Positions 25,464 to 33,611 of a stretch of DNA of 64,000 bases are shown in pieces. The translations under genes and the position numbers were made by a program. The notes under the pieces are model-generated. The model had not been told where the DNA came from. It was given only the letters and a program-made list of their open reading frames with translations, and made no database searches. Origin of the DNA: Bog-473 sp963763575 (lineage in GTDB: Bacteria; Actinomycetota; Acidimicrobiia; Acidimicrobiales; RAAP-2); contig CAVXPD010000010.1 in the NCBI GenBank assembly GCA_963763575.1, forward strand, positions 124,001-188,000. The letters run 5' to 3'. The first letter of the stretch is position 1; every line of letters starts with the position of its first letter.

Positions 25464-26554
25464 GACAGCTCGGCCACCTGGCACCGGTAGCCCTTCGCCT
25501 CGACGGCCGTGGCCAGGGTCTCGGCGTCTGCGCCGTCGACGACGAGGATGAGCACGCCGCGGGGTCCCTCCGTGGAGTGGGCGATCTCGACGTCGTAGAT
25601 GCCGATGCCGGCGTCGGCGGCCAGCGAGGTGATCTCGGCCAGGACTCCGGCCCGGTCCGGGACCGGGATGCGCAGCTCGGCCAGGTGGTCGGGCCGCACG
25701 ACGCGGGCGGGCAGGTTGCGCCGGGCCGCGCTGGCGTCCTGCAGGACCCCGAGCAGCGCCTCGCGATCCCTGGCCGCCACGCGGTCGCGCATGGCGGTCA
25801 GGTCGCCGACCAGCGCGTCGAGCGCGTCGACGATGGCCGTGGCGTTGTCCGCGCAGATGTCGGGCCAGATCCCCGCGTGGCCCGCCGCGACGCGGGTCAT
25901 GTCACGGAACCCGCCCGCGGCCAGGCGCAGCAGCGCGCCGTCCTGCTCCGCGCCGGCGCTGGCGGCGTTCATCAAGGTCGCGGCGACCAGGTGCGGGACG
26001 TGGGAGACGACCGCAACGAGGCGGTCGTGGTCGGCGGGCGAGAGCACGAGCACGTCGGCGCCGAGGCTCATCACCACGCCCTTCAGCCGGTCGAACGACT
26101 CCAGGTCCGTGGCCGCAGTCGGGGTGAGCACCCACACCGCTCCTTCGAAGAGGTCGGGGTCGGCCCCGTGGAGACCGACCTGCTCCGAACCCGCCATCGG
26201 GTGGCCGCCGATGAACCGGGCATGGTCCGCGGCCGCCACGATGGCCGTCTTCACGCCGCTCACGTCGGTCACCACGGCGTCGGGCCGCCGCCCCTCTGCG
26301 TCGAGGAACCGCCGGGCCACTGCGGCGACGGCCGCCGCCGGCGTGGCGACGAACACCACCTCGGCCTCGGGGTCGTCGCCCACGAGGTCGATCACCTCTC
26401 GGGCGAGCGCCTCGCGGGAACGGCCCTCGTCGGCATCGAGGCCGGACACGTGCCAGCCCCGCCGCCGCAGTCCCAAGGCGATCGAACCACCGATCAACCC
26501 GGTCCCGACGACCAGCGCCCGGCGACGCGTCCCGGCGTCAGTCGGGGAGGTCAT
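25460..26554 (-). CDS. tyrA: Prephenate dehydrogenase with ACT domain
   Basis: 364 aa. N-terminal NAD(P) fold (VVGTGLIGGSIALGLRRRGW, residues ~15-34), the conserved GGHPMAGSEQVG and HDRLVAVVSHVPHL of the TyrA helical domain, and a C-terminal ACT regulatory domain (RIPVPDRAGVLAEITSLAAD), which usually senses tyrosine. It oxidatively decarboxylates prephenate to 4-hydroxyphenylpyruvate. Its start lies inside the last codons of aroH (17-nt overlap), and its stop overlaps aroA-cmk. Regulation by an upstream aroH-proximal promoter is likely. Confidence 0.95.
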   Translation of the reverse strand: MTSPTDAGTRRRALVVGTGLIGGSIALGLRRRGWHVSGLDADEGRSREALAREVIDLVGDDPEAEVVFVATPAAAVAAVARRFLDAEGRRPDAVVTDVSGVKTAIVAAADHARFIGGHPMAGSEQVGLHGADPDLFEGAVWVLTPTAATDLESFDRLKGVVMSLGADVLVLSPADHDRLVAVVSHVPHLVAATLMNAASAGAEQDGALLRLAAGGFRDMTRVAAGHAGIWPDICADNATAIVDALDALVGDLTAMRDRVAARDREALLGVLQDASAARRNLPARVVRPDHLAELRIPVPDRAGVLAEITSLAADAGIGIYDVEIAHSTEGPRGVLILVVDGADAETLATAVEAKGYRCQVAELS

Positions 26555-26912
26555 CGCGGAGCCCTTGGGCGCCGTGCAGGTAGACGTGGTGCATCTCGCC
26601 GCGCGCCCGGGTCGTGTACACGTGCAGCAAGACCCGGATGCACTGGGGCATGGCGCCCGGTACGGCGATCTCGGCCGCGCAGAGGAGTGGCACCGCGCCG
26701 AACCCGATCTCGCGGATGGCCGTGGCTGGGAAGATGCTCGTGACGTCCGCGGTCGTCGTGAAGAGCGCACTGACGATGTCGTCCTCGACCAGTTCGTTGC
26801 GCGCCATGAGCTCGCCCATCAGCTCCTGCGAGCGCTCGGTGACCTGGGCCACCGTGTCGGCGTCGACCGTCGTGGCTCCGCGCAAGCCTCTGACCGTGGA
26901 AGCGGGTGGCAT
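26538..26912 (-). CDS. aroH: Monofunctional AroH-class chorismate mutase
   Basis: 124 aa, the normal size for the AroH trimer. Signature VRGLRGATTVDAD (Arg ligands), EDDIVSALFTTTADVTSIFP and CIRVLLHVYTTRARGEMHHVYL are all present. It rearranges chorismate to prephenate, the substrate of the downstream tyrA product. It is the first gene of the aromatic operon: TAGAGT lies 6 nt upstream of the ATG, so transcript and start codon nearly coincide. Confidence 0.95.
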   Translation of the reverse strand: MPPASTVRGLRGATTVDADTVAQVTERSQELMGELMARNELVEDDIVSALFTTTADVTSIFPATAIREIGFGAVPLLCAAEIAVPGAMPQCIRVLLHVYTTRARGEMHHVYLHGAQGLRDDLPD

Positions 26913-26918
26913 CCGGTC

Positions 26919-26924
26919 ACTCTA
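26919..26924 (-). promoter_or_regulatory. -10-like box of the aroH operon
   Basis: TAGAGT on the minus strand, 6 nt before the aroH ATG; leaderless layout. Confidence 0.5.
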
Positions 26925-26982
26925 CCGGCCCAGGGGCTGTCCTCCCTGCTGGCGGCCCTGTTGGCGGGCCTGTCGATGAGGC

Positions 26983-27711
26983 CTAACGCGCCGCCGCGGC
27001 CAGGGCGCGCACCTCGTCGGCACCGAGGTGGCGCCACCGTCCCGGAGGCAACTGCGCGTCGCGCACGGGGCCAATACGCGTGCGGACCAGACGCCGCACC
27101 GGGTGGCCGACGGCGTCGCACATGCGCCGCACCTGGCGGTTCCGGCCCTCGTGGATGACGAGGCGCAGCACGCCCGGCGCGAGCACCCCCACCTCGGCGG
27201 GAGCCGTCCGCCCGTCCTCGAGCTCGACGCCTTGACGCAGCGCACGCAACGCGCCCGGCGCCGGAGTGCCCCGCTCGACCTCCGCCACGTACTCCTTGGC
27301 CACGCCGTGCGAGGGGTGGGTCAGCAGCTGGGCCAGTGTGCCATCGTTGGTCATGACGAGCAGTCCCTCGGTGTGGCGGTCGAGACGCCCGACTGGGAAC
27401 ACGCGCGGCTCGGCGGGGACGAGCGCGACGACGGTCGGGCGTCCCCGTGGGTCGTCGACGGTGGTGACGACGCCGTCCGGCTTGTTCAACAGGTAGTACA
27501 CGAGGTCGGGCGCGACCGGAACCAGTGCGCCGTCCAGCTCGACGCGGGCCGTCGACAGGTCGATCCGCTGGCCCAGGGTGGCCACCTCGCCGTCGACGGT
27601 CACCCGCCCGGCCACGATCAGCTCCTCGCAGGCACGCCGCGACGCGATCCCCGCACGGGCCAGGACCTTCTGCAACCGCTCGCCGGCGGCCGGCTCAGGC
27701 GTCGTCGGAAT
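26983..27711 (-). CDS. rluB: Pseudouridine synthase, RsuA/RluB family
   Basis: About 240 aa. An N-terminal S4 domain (GERLQKVLARAGIASRRACE, VTVDGEVATLG) precedes the RsuA catalytic domain (YYLLNKPDGVVTTVDDPRGR, VFPVGRLDRHTEGLLVMTND with the catalytic Asp, EGRNRQVRRMCDAVGHPV). It modifies a uridine in 16S/23S rRNA. No ATG or GTG in this frame precedes the S4 domain: candidates are an ATT at 27711 (used here) or a TTG at 27675, both inside or close to the scpB 3' end. The start is therefore unresolved. Third gene of scpA-scpB-rluB. Confidence 0.88.
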   Translation of the reverse strand: MPTTPEPAAGERLQKVLARAGIASRRACEELIVAGRVTVDGEVATLGQRIDLSTARVELDGALVPVAPDLVYYLLNKPDGVVTTVDDPRGRPTVVALVPAEPRVFPVGRLDRHTEGLLVMTNDGTLAQLLTHPSHGVAKEYVAEVERGTPAPGALRALRQGVELEDGRTAPAEVGVLAPGVLRLVIHEGRNRQVRRMCDAVGHPVRRLVRTRIGPVRDAQLPPGRWRHLGADEVRALAAAAR

Positions 27712-28309
27712 CCGATGCTGCGTCCACGCCGAGGCCGAGCGCCGAGCGCACGTCGCGCTCGAGGTCGTCCGCCACCTCCGGGCCCGGCAGGAAGTCCTCG
27801 ACCGCCGGGAGCTGGTCGAGGGAGTCGAGGCCGAGACGCTCCAAGAAGAGGTCGGTCGTGCCGAACAGCGCGGCCTGCCCCGGGCCATCCGCGTGGCCCA
27901 CGATTTCGATGTAGCCGCGTTGCTCGAGCAGGCGGGTCACGCCCTCGACGTTGACCCCGCGCAGGGCGGAGATCTGGCCGCGTGACACCGGCTGGCGGTA
28001 GGCGACGATGGCCAGCGTCTCGAGCGCGGCCGTCGACAGGCGATGCGACACCTCGCGATTGGCGAACCGCTCCACGTAGAGCGCCTGGTCGGGGTGTGTC
28101 TGCAGCCGGGCACCGCCGGCGATCCGGGCCAGCACGAAGCCGCGGCGGTCGCGCTCGTAGGACCGCACGAGCTCGTCGAGCGCCTCTTCCACCCGTTCGA
28201 CCGGTTCCTCGAGCAGCTCGGCGAGGAGTTGTGGCGGGAGTGGCTCGACCGCCACGAGAAGGATCGCCTCGATCGTCCGGCGCAACTCAGCTTCGTCCAC
28301 GAGACTCAC
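27695..28309 (-). CDS. scpB: Segregation and condensation protein ScpB
   Basis: 204 aa. Two winged-helix domains typical of ScpB: RRTIEAILLVAVEPLPPQLL at the N-terminus and STAALETLAIVAYRQPVSRG, IEIVGHADGPGQAALFGTTD in the second. The C-terminus is an acidic tail (DAASDSDDA). It joins ScpA and SMC in the condensin complex that compacts and segregates the chromosome. The start is 3 nt after the scpA stop. Confidence 0.95.
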   Translation of the reverse strand: MSLVDEAELRRTIEAILLVAVEPLPPQLLAELLEEPVERVEEALDELVRSYERDRRGFVLARIAGGARLQTHPDQALYVERFANREVSHRLSTAALETLAIVAYRQPVSRGQISALRGVNVEGVTRLLEQRGYIEIVGHADGPGQAALFGTTDLFLERLGLDSLDQLPAVEDFLPGPEVADDLERDVRSALGLGVDAASDSDDA

Positions 28310-28312
28310 CCC

Positions 28313-29122
28313 TCACCCTTCGTACCCGTCGACTTCGTAGCCGCCCAACTCGGCCAGGCCGCGCCCGCTCGATGCGCCGACGAAGTCGTCGGCGGGCAGC
28401 CAGGAGATCTGCAGGTCGCCGAACGTGCTCCCCTGCCCCAGGGTCACCCGCCCCATCTTGCAGAGCTCGAGCAGGGCGAGGAAGCGGACGATGACGTCCA
28501 TGCGGGTCCGGCAACCCTGCACCAGCGCCCGAAACGAGGTGGCGCGGGCAGCCGCGGGCATCGTGATCAGCTCGGTGACCGCCTCCGACACCGAGACGGT
28601 GTCGACCGTCACGTGGGAGAGGTCGACCCGGGGCGCCGGGCGCTCGGCCGAGCCGCGCAGGTACGCCTGGGCCAGGTCGTCGGGCGTGATGCCGGCCAAC
28701 AGGTCCGGCGCGTGGACCAGGAACCCGTCGTCGAGTCCCGCCTCCCGGGGCACCGAGCGGGACGCCTGCTCAGCCAGCGCGACGAACACGTCGGCGACGG
28801 CGGAATAGGCCCGGCACTCGAGCAGACGCGAGAGCAGCAGGTCCCGCTCCTCCCACCCGACGAGGTCCTCGTCCTCGTCGACCGCCTCGGGGCCCGGCAG
28901 CAGCTTCTGCGACTTCAGCTCGATGAGGATGGCCGCGACGAGCAGGAACTCGGAGAGCTGGTTCAAGTTGATGCGCTCGCGCTGCTCCGTGAGGACCTCC
29001 ACGAACGCGTCGACCACCGGGAGCAGGGGGACGTCGAGCACATCGACCTCATGGCTCGACACGAGATGGAGCAGCAGGTCGATCGGACCCTCGAAGACGG
29101 GAGTGGAGACCGCGTAGGCCAC
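28313..29122 (-). CDS. scpA: Segregation and condensation protein ScpA
   Basis: About 269 aa, a kleisin: N-terminal FEGPIDLLLHLVSSHEVDVL binds the SMC neck, a helical middle (FLLVAAILIELKSQKLLPGP), and a C-terminal winged helix (VIVRFLALLELCKMGRVTLG). The start is GTG 29122, because TATCTT lies 6 nt upstream and the segment further upstream lacks similarity. First gene of scpA-scpB-rluB, divergent from trpS. Confidence 0.95.
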   Translation of the reverse strand: MAYAVSTPVFEGPIDLLLHLVSSHEVDVLDVPLLPVVDAFVEVLTEQRERINLNQLSEFLLVAAILIELKSQKLLPGPEAVDEDEDLVGWEERDLLLSRLLECRAYSAVADVFVALAEQASRSVPREAGLDDGFLVHAPDLLAGITPDDLAQAYLRGSAERPAPRVDLSHVTVDTVSVSEAVTELITMPAAARATSFRALVQGCRTRMDVIVRFLALLELCKMGRVTLGQGSTFGDLQISWLPADDFVGASSGRGLAELGGYEVDGYEG

Positions 29123-29128
29123 CCGCCG

Positions 29129-29134
29129 AAGATA
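29129..29134 (-). promoter_or_regulatory. -10-like box of scpA
   Basis: TATCTT on the minus strand, 6 nt before the GTG at 29122; leaderless layout. Confidence 0.5.
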
Positions 29135-29198
29135 TCGAACGGCGGGGCGAGCGCCGTGCACCCAGGGGGGCCGGGCTGGAGGCCTGATGGGTGCGCCC

Positions 29199-29204
29199 TA
29201 CCAT
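29199..29204 (+). promoter_or_regulatory. -10-like box of trpS
   Basis: TACCAT, 8 nt before the ATG at 29213; leaderless layout. Confidence 0.45.
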
Positions 29205-29212
29205 GGCGGCCC

Positions 29213-30208
29213 ATGAACAGGGTCTTCTCCGGCATCAAGCCGTCCGGCAGCTTCACCTTGGGGAATTACCTCGGGGCCCTGCGGCACTGGGTGACCTTCC
29301 AGGACCGGGACGACACGGACGCCTTCTACTGCGTGGTCGACCTGCACGCGCTGACTGAGGAGATCGACCCCTCCGAGCTCCGGGCCAACACGCTCGATGC
29401 GGCGCTCAACATGCTGGCCTGCGGCCTCGAGCCGGAACGCTGCACTTTGTTCATCCAGAGCCACGTGGCCGAACACACCCGGCTGACCTGGCTGCTCGAG
29501 TCCACCGCGTCCTACGGTGAGCTCCTGCGCATGACCCAGTTCAAGGACAAGGGCAAGGGTCAGGTTGGGGTTCGGGCCAGTCTGTTCACCTACCCGGCGC
29601 TCATGGCGGCCGACATCCTCCTCTACGACACCAACGAGGTGCCCGTCGGCGACGACCAGCGCCAGCACCTGGAGCTCACCCGGGAGGTGGCCAACCGCTT
29701 CAACCACCGCTATGGCGAGACCTTCGTCGTTCCCGAGGCTGCCATCCCCGGCACGGCCGCCCGCGTCATGGACCTCCAGCACCCCGAGCGCAAGATGTCC
29801 AAGACCGTCGACTCGCCGCTCGGGACGATCGGGCTGCTCGACTCGGACGAGGAGATCTCGCGCAAGGTGCGCAAGGCGGTCACCGACACGGACGGCGAGA
29901 TGCGCTACGACCGCGCCGCCAAGCCGGGCCTGGCCAACCTGCTCGAGCTCCTCGCGGCGGCAACGGGCCGGACGCCCACGCAGCTCGCGGGCGACTACAC
30001 CACCTACGGGGACCTCAAGAAGGACGTGGCGGCGGCGGTCTGCGAGATGCTGCGGCCGATCCGCGAGCGCCGCCGGACCCTCGACGGCGACCCGGCCTAC
30101 GTCGACGCGGTGCTCGATCGGGGTGCCTCCCGGGCTCGCTCGGTGGCGTCGATGACCTACGCGCGGGCGGCCGACGCCATGGGACTCTTGCCGGAGCCGG
30201 CGGGGTAG
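29213..30208 (+). CDS. trpS: Tryptophanyl-tRNA synthetase
   Basis: 331 aa, a class I synthetase. The HIGH-equivalent is GNYLGA (SGSFTLGNYLG, residues ~10-20), KMSKT is the ATP loop, and the Rossmann core and C-terminal helical domain (LADGDYTT-like region, RERRRTLDGDPAYVDAVLDRG) are complete. It charges tRNA-Trp in the cytosol. ATG 29213 is preceded by a TACCAT box. A longer open frame upstream is antisense to scpA. Confidence 0.96.
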   Translation: MNRVFSGIKPSGSFTLGNYLGALRHWVTFQDRDDTDAFYCVVDLHALTEEIDPSELRANTLDAALNMLACGLEPERCTLFIQSHVAEHTRLTWLLESTASYGELLRMTQFKDKGKGQVGVRASLFTYPALMAADILLYDTNEVPVGDDQRQHLELTREVANRFNHRYGETFVVPEAAIPGTAARVMDLQHPERKMSKTVDSPLGTIGLLDSDEEISRKVRKAVTDTDGEMRYDRAAKPGLANLLELLAAATGRTPTQLAGDYTTYGDLKKDVAAAVCEMLRPIRERRRTLDGDPAYVDAVLDRGASRARSVASMTYARAADAMGLLPEPAG

Positions 30209-30240
30209 GCGCAGGCCGGGCGCGCCGCTACTCTGCGGTC

Positions 30241-30342
30241 GGGTCCGTGCGGCAAACGGACCACCCGGGTCCCGTGTGGCAAACGGACCCCCCGGGTCCC
30301 GTCTGGTAAAGGACCCCTCGGGTCCCGTGTGGCACAGGAGGC
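30241..30342 (+). repeat. Four tandem GC-rich repeats, each a hairpin
   Basis: Units begin GGGTCC at 30241, 30267, 30294 and 30320, i.e. every 26-27 bases; the last is partial. The first three carry an internal dyad such as GGGTCC...GGACC. The isochorismatase ribosome-binding site (GGAGG) lies in the end of the last unit. Possible regulatory array or transcript-stability structure. Confidence 0.75.
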
Positions 30343-30345
30343 GAG

Positions 30346-30909
30346 ATGACGACACTGGCCGGCCGCCCCAACACCGCGGTCCTCGTGGTCGACGTGCAAA
30401 ACAGCGTCGTCGCGGACGCATACGAGCGTGACGACGTGGTGGCGAACATCGCGCGTCTGGTCGAGCGGGCCCGGCGCGCCGGGGTCCCGGTCGTCTGGGT
30501 GCAGGACGACGGCGGGAACCGGTCGCCCGGGAGCGACCCCTGGCGGATCGTCCCCGAGCTCGACCCGACCGACGACGAGCCGCGCGTGGAGAAGCTCTAC
30601 GGCGACTCCTTCGAGGACACCAGCCTCGAGGAGGTTCTGGCCGGGCTCGGCGTCGGGCGCCTCGTGGTCGCCGGCGCGCAGACCGACGCTTGCATCCGCT
30701 CGACGCTGCACGGCGCCTTCGTCCGCGGCTACGACACCACGCTCGTGAGTGACGCCCACACGACCGAGGACCAGACGCAGTGGGGAGCGCCCCCACCGGA
30801 CCAGGTCATCGCCCACACCAACCTGTACTGGACGTACCAGGAGGCGCCCGGGCGCACGGCCGGCGTGGTCGCGACGGACGAGGTCGACCTGGGGGCCGCA
30901 GCCGGCTAG
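30346..30909 (+). CDS. Isochorismatase-family cysteine hydrolase
   Basis: 187 aa. The family triad is Asp16 (VLVVDVQNS), Lys83 (RVEKLYGDSF) and Cys116 (GAQTDACIRST). Members hydrolyse amides or isochorismate-like enol ethers; none of the neighbours names a substrate. The short AGGAGG site lies in the last of four tandem repeats upstream. It converges with the M50 protease gene, the stop codons overlapping by 4 nt. Confidence 0.93.
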   Translation: MTTLAGRPNTAVLVVDVQNSVVADAYERDDVVANIARLVERARRAGVPVVWVQDDGGNRSPGSDPWRIVPELDPTDDEPRVEKLYGDSFEDTSLEEVLAGLGVGRLVVAGAQTDACIRSTLHGAFVRGYDTTLVSDAHTTEDQTQWGAPPPDQVIAHTNLYWTYQEAPGRTAGVVATDEVDLGAAAG

Positions 30910-31652
30910 ATGCCCAGCACGTGGCCCCACCAGGTGTAGATCTGCTCGAAGAGCCACGTGATGGGGCCCACGTGCCCGTTCTGGTCGAGGAAGAAGTTGA
31001 GCACCACGATCCCCAGCAGGATCGGCATGGTGTACTGGCGGTAGCGCAGATAGGTCGGCCACCAGCTCGCCGGGAGGAGCCGCTCGAGGAGGACGGAGCC
31101 GTCGAGCGGCGGCACGGGGATCATGTTGAACACGAAGAGGCCGACGTTGACGACGCCGGCGTAGAAGAGCACCTGCGCCCACGTCGACCACTGCGCGATC
31201 GACGTGTAAAACGTCGGCAACCCGGGCCGCGCCAAATGGATGAAGAGCAACGCGAAGATGGCAGCGAGGGCGGCGTTCACCGCCGGCCCGGCCAGCGACA
31301 CCACCACGCCTTGGTTGCGCGGGCTGCGCAAGCGCCCGACGTTGACGGGCACCGGCTTGGCCCACCCGAAGACGCCGATCCCGCTCAGGGCCATCAGGGC
31401 CGGCACGATGAGAGTGCCGACCGGGTCGACGTGCACAACCGGGTTCAGGCTGAGACGCCCCGCCCGCTTCGCGGTGTCGTCACCGAACGCGTTGGCCACA
31501 TAGCCGTGGGAGACCTCGTGGAGGATGATCGAGGGCACCACGACGCAGAAGATGATGATCTCCTGCTCGCTGATGTTGTGGTGCGCCACCAGCGCGATGA
31601 GGACGACGGCGCCCGCGACGATCCACAGGGCGCGCTTCGTGCGCTGGTCCAT
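30906..31652 (-). CDS. Site-2 protease (M50) membrane metalloprotease
   Basis: About 248 aa from ATG 31652 (MDQRTK). Zinc-binding HEVSHG lies within the second membrane helix (around residues 45-50), and the third ligand is in NMIPVPPLDGS, a typical group III S2P with 5-6 TM segments. It cleaves transmembrane substrates, often anti-sigma factors or signal-peptide remnants. A start 36 nt upstream is possible. It lies downstream of the DksA-like gene, 36 nt from it, suggesting an operon. Confidence 0.9.
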   Translation of the reverse strand: MDQRTKRALWIVAGAVVLIALVAHHNISEQEIIIFCVVVPSIILHEVSHGYVANAFGDDTAKRAGRLSLNPVVHVDPVGTLIVPALMALSGIGVFGWAKPVPVNVGRLRSPRNQGVVVSLAGPAVNAALAAIFALLFIHLARPGLPTFYTSIAQWSTWAQVLFYAGVVNVGLFVFNMIPVPPLDGSVLLERLLPASWWPTYLRYRQYTMPILLGIVVLNFFLDQNGHVGPITWLFEQIYTWWGHVLGI

Positions 31653-31688
31653 CGGCCGCCTCCCCGAGGAGGCACCCGGCGCGCGCAC

Positions 31689-32045
31689 CTAGTGCTTGGC
31701 GGCGTCGACGATACAGAGGCGGGCGGCCGGCATAGCCTCGAGCCGGGCGTCACCGATCGGCTTCCCGCACACCTCGCACAAGCCGTACTTGCCGGCGGCC
31801 AGTCGCTGGATGGCCGCCTCGACCTCCCCGAGGGCCTCTCGCAGATCCCTCGCCAGTCGTTCCGCCTCTCCGCGCTCTGCGGTCACCTGACTGGAGTCGG
31901 CGAAGTTCGAGTCGTAGTTGAGGCCACTTCCCTCGTCGGCATAGCCCAGCTCCTTCAGCTGGGCCTGCAACCCCTCCTTCTCGTTGCGTAGAAGGGCGGC
32001 GAAATCGATCTCGGCAGTCTCCGCCGTCTGGGCCTCGTTCGGCAT
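31689..32045 (-). CDS. DksA/TraR-type zinc-finger regulator
   Basis: 118 aa: an acidic coiled coil (residues ~30-80), then GKYGLCEVCGKPIGDARLEA with two cysteines and LCIVDAAKH. The family normally has four cysteines; here the fourth position is Asp, so the finger has three Cys plus a possible His from the tail. DksA-like proteins act in the RNA-polymerase secondary channel to modulate initiation, but short actinobacterial members are less studied. TAGCAT lies 6 nt before the ATG. Confidence 0.85.
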   Translation of the reverse strand: MPNEAQTAETAEIDFAALLRNEKEGLQAQLKELGYADEGSGLNYDSNFADSSQVTAERGEAERLARDLREALGEVEAAIQRLAAGKYGLCEVCGKPIGDARLEAMPAARLCIVDAAKH

Positions 32046-32049
32046 GGGT

Positions 32050-33036
32050 TCATGCTACGCGGTCCCTCCCCCCCTCTGTTCCCGCGGCGGGCGTGGCACG
32101 GGGGTGGGCACGGGGGTGCGCCTCCTCGTAGGCGCGTCGGAGGTGCTCAGCCGACACCTTGGTGTAACGCTGGGTGGTGGCGATGGAGGCGTGGCCCAGA
32201 AGCTCCTGGACAACCCGCACGTCCGCGCCCCGTCCGAGCATGTGGGTGGCGCACGAGTGGCGCAACACGTGCGGGCTGACCGCGTCCTCGAGACCGACCC
32301 GGGCGGCGTACTTCTTCACCACCCCGAAGGCGCCGACCCGGGTCAGGCGCCCGCCTCGGGCGTTGAGGAACAGGGCCTCGGCGTCGCTGCGCCGGCGCCA
32401 GCGCTTGGGCTCGAACAGGGGGCGACCCCGTCCCGAGAGCCACTCGGCCAGCGCCAGGCGCGCCACGCTGCCCAGCGGGACCACCCGCTCCTTGTCGCCC
32501 TTGCCCAGGACGCGCACGAGCGGCAGGTCGACGTCGCCGAGCGCGTCGGCGACGTCGCTCACGTTGAGCCCGACGACCTCGCTCACCCGAGCCCCCGTCC
32601 CGTACAGAACCTCGAGCAGGGCGCGGTCGCGCAACACGGCCGGACCCGTCCCGACCACCGAGGCCAGGAGCCGTTCGGCCTCCTCCTCGCCCAGGGCCTT
32701 GGGCAGCATGTCCGAGAGCGAGATCGACGGCAGGTCGACGGTCGGGTCGTCGGGCCGCAACCCCTCCTCGACGAGGAAGCGGTGAAAGCCGCGGATGCTC
32801 GAGTGGGCACGCGCGACCGACGCCGGACTGTGCGAGGCGCGCCGCGTCGAGAGGTAGGCCGCCAAGTCCGCCGGCGACGCGCCCTCCATCGTGGCCCCGC
32901 CGGCGGCCAGCGCGTCGCGGTACGCCACCAGGTCACGCCGGTAGGCAGCGAGCGTGCGGGGCGACCTCCCGCGCTCGACCTCGAGCCAGGAGAGGAACTC
33001 CTCGGCCGGCCTCGGCAGCGGGTCGGTCGCGGTCAC
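32050..33036 (-). CDS. xerD: Tyrosine recombinase XerD-like
   Basis: 328 aa with an N-terminal SAM-like DNA-binding domain (FLSWLEVERGRSPRTLAAYR) and a catalytic domain: Arg in GTGARVSEVVGL, Lys loop GKGDKERVVPL, HVLRHSCATHML, LLGHASIATTQRYT with the Tyr nucleophile. It resolves chromosome dimers at dif with a partner Xer. It is one of two-plus recombinases in the window and is chromosomal, not element-borne. The GTG start at 33036 overlaps the NUDIX stop (GTGA), third gene of pyrG-NUDIX-xerD. Confidence 0.93.
   Translation of the reverse strand: MTATDPLPRPAEEFLSWLEVERGRSPRTLAAYRRDLVAYRDALAAGGATMEGASPADLAAYLSTRRASHSPASVARAHSSIRGFHRFLVEEGLRPDDPTVDLPSISLSDMLPKALGEEEAERLLASVVGTGPAVLRDRALLEVLYGTGARVSEVVGLNVSDVADALGDVDLPLVRVLGKGDKERVVPLGSVARLALAEWLSGRGRPLFEPKRWRRRSDAEALFLNARGGRLTRVGAFGVVKKYAARVGLEDAVSPHVLRHSCATHMLGRGADVRVVQELLGHASIATTQRYTKVSAEHLRRAYEEAHPRAHPRATPAAGTEGGRDRVA
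32052..32057 (-). promoter_or_regulatory. -10-like box of the DksA-type gene
   Basis: TAGCAT on the minus strand, 6 nt before the ATG at 32045; leaderless layout. Confidence 0.5.
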
Positions 33037-33611
33037 GACAGCCGGCCCGTCGCGGCGAGCCGGTCGCGGGCCATGAAGAGACCGAGCACCGTCGTCTCGT
33101 CCTTCAGCGTCCCGTCCGCCACCAGCGCGTCGAGATCGGCGAGACGGACCCTCTCGACGCTCATGTAGCGCTCCTCGATCCCGTCGGGATGGCTCTCGGT
33201 CGGCGTGAGGCCCGTGGCCAGGAAGATCGTCGTGTGCTGGTCGCTGACCCCCGGCGTGTTCCAGGTGCCGACGAGGCGCTCCCACGTCGCCGCCTCGAGC
33301 CCGCATTCCTCCGCCAGCTCCCGGCGCGCCGTGGCCTCTTCGGGCTCGTCCCCCTTGTCGCGCGTCCCGGCCGGGATCTCGAGCACCAGGGTGTCGACGG
33401 CGGCACGGTACTGGCGCACCAACGTCACGGTGGCGTCGTCGTGCAGCGGCACGACGGTGACCGCGCCGGGATGCCGTATCACGTACCGGTCGAAGGGGTG
33501 CCCCTCGGGGTCGAGGAGGTGGAAGCGGTCGACCCGGAACAGCCACGCCTGGAGGAGGTTCTCCTCCGAGACGCGGCGAAAGCCTGGCACGGGCTCAGGT
33601 GACGGCGTCAA
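33033..33611 (-). CDS. NUDIX hydrolase, ADP-ribose-pyrophosphatase-like
   Basis: 192 aa. The Nudix box lies in GTRDKGDEPEEATARRELAEECGL (residues ~82-105 in the chain), intact with the RELAEE core. VPLHDDATVTLVRQYRAAVD precedes it as in ADP-ribose pyrophosphatases. Such enzymes hydrolyse ADP-ribose or similar nucleoside diphosphates. Its start is inside the last 17 nt of pyrG, a typical gene order (pyrG-nudix-xerD) in actinobacteria. Confidence 0.93.
   Translation of the reverse strand: MTPSPEPVPGFRRVSEENLLQAWLFRVDRFHLLDPEGHPFDRYVIRHPGAVTVVPLHDDATVTLVRQYRAAVDTLVLEIPAGTRDKGDEPEEATARRELAEECGLEAATWERLVGTWNTPGVSDQHTTIFLATGLTPTESHPDGIEERYMSVERVRLADLDALVADGTLKDETTVLGLFMARDRLAATGRLS

Noticed and set aside
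24066..25490. 474-residue plus-strand frame
   Set aside because: Antisense to aroA-cmk; composition typical of a GC shadow with no motifs.
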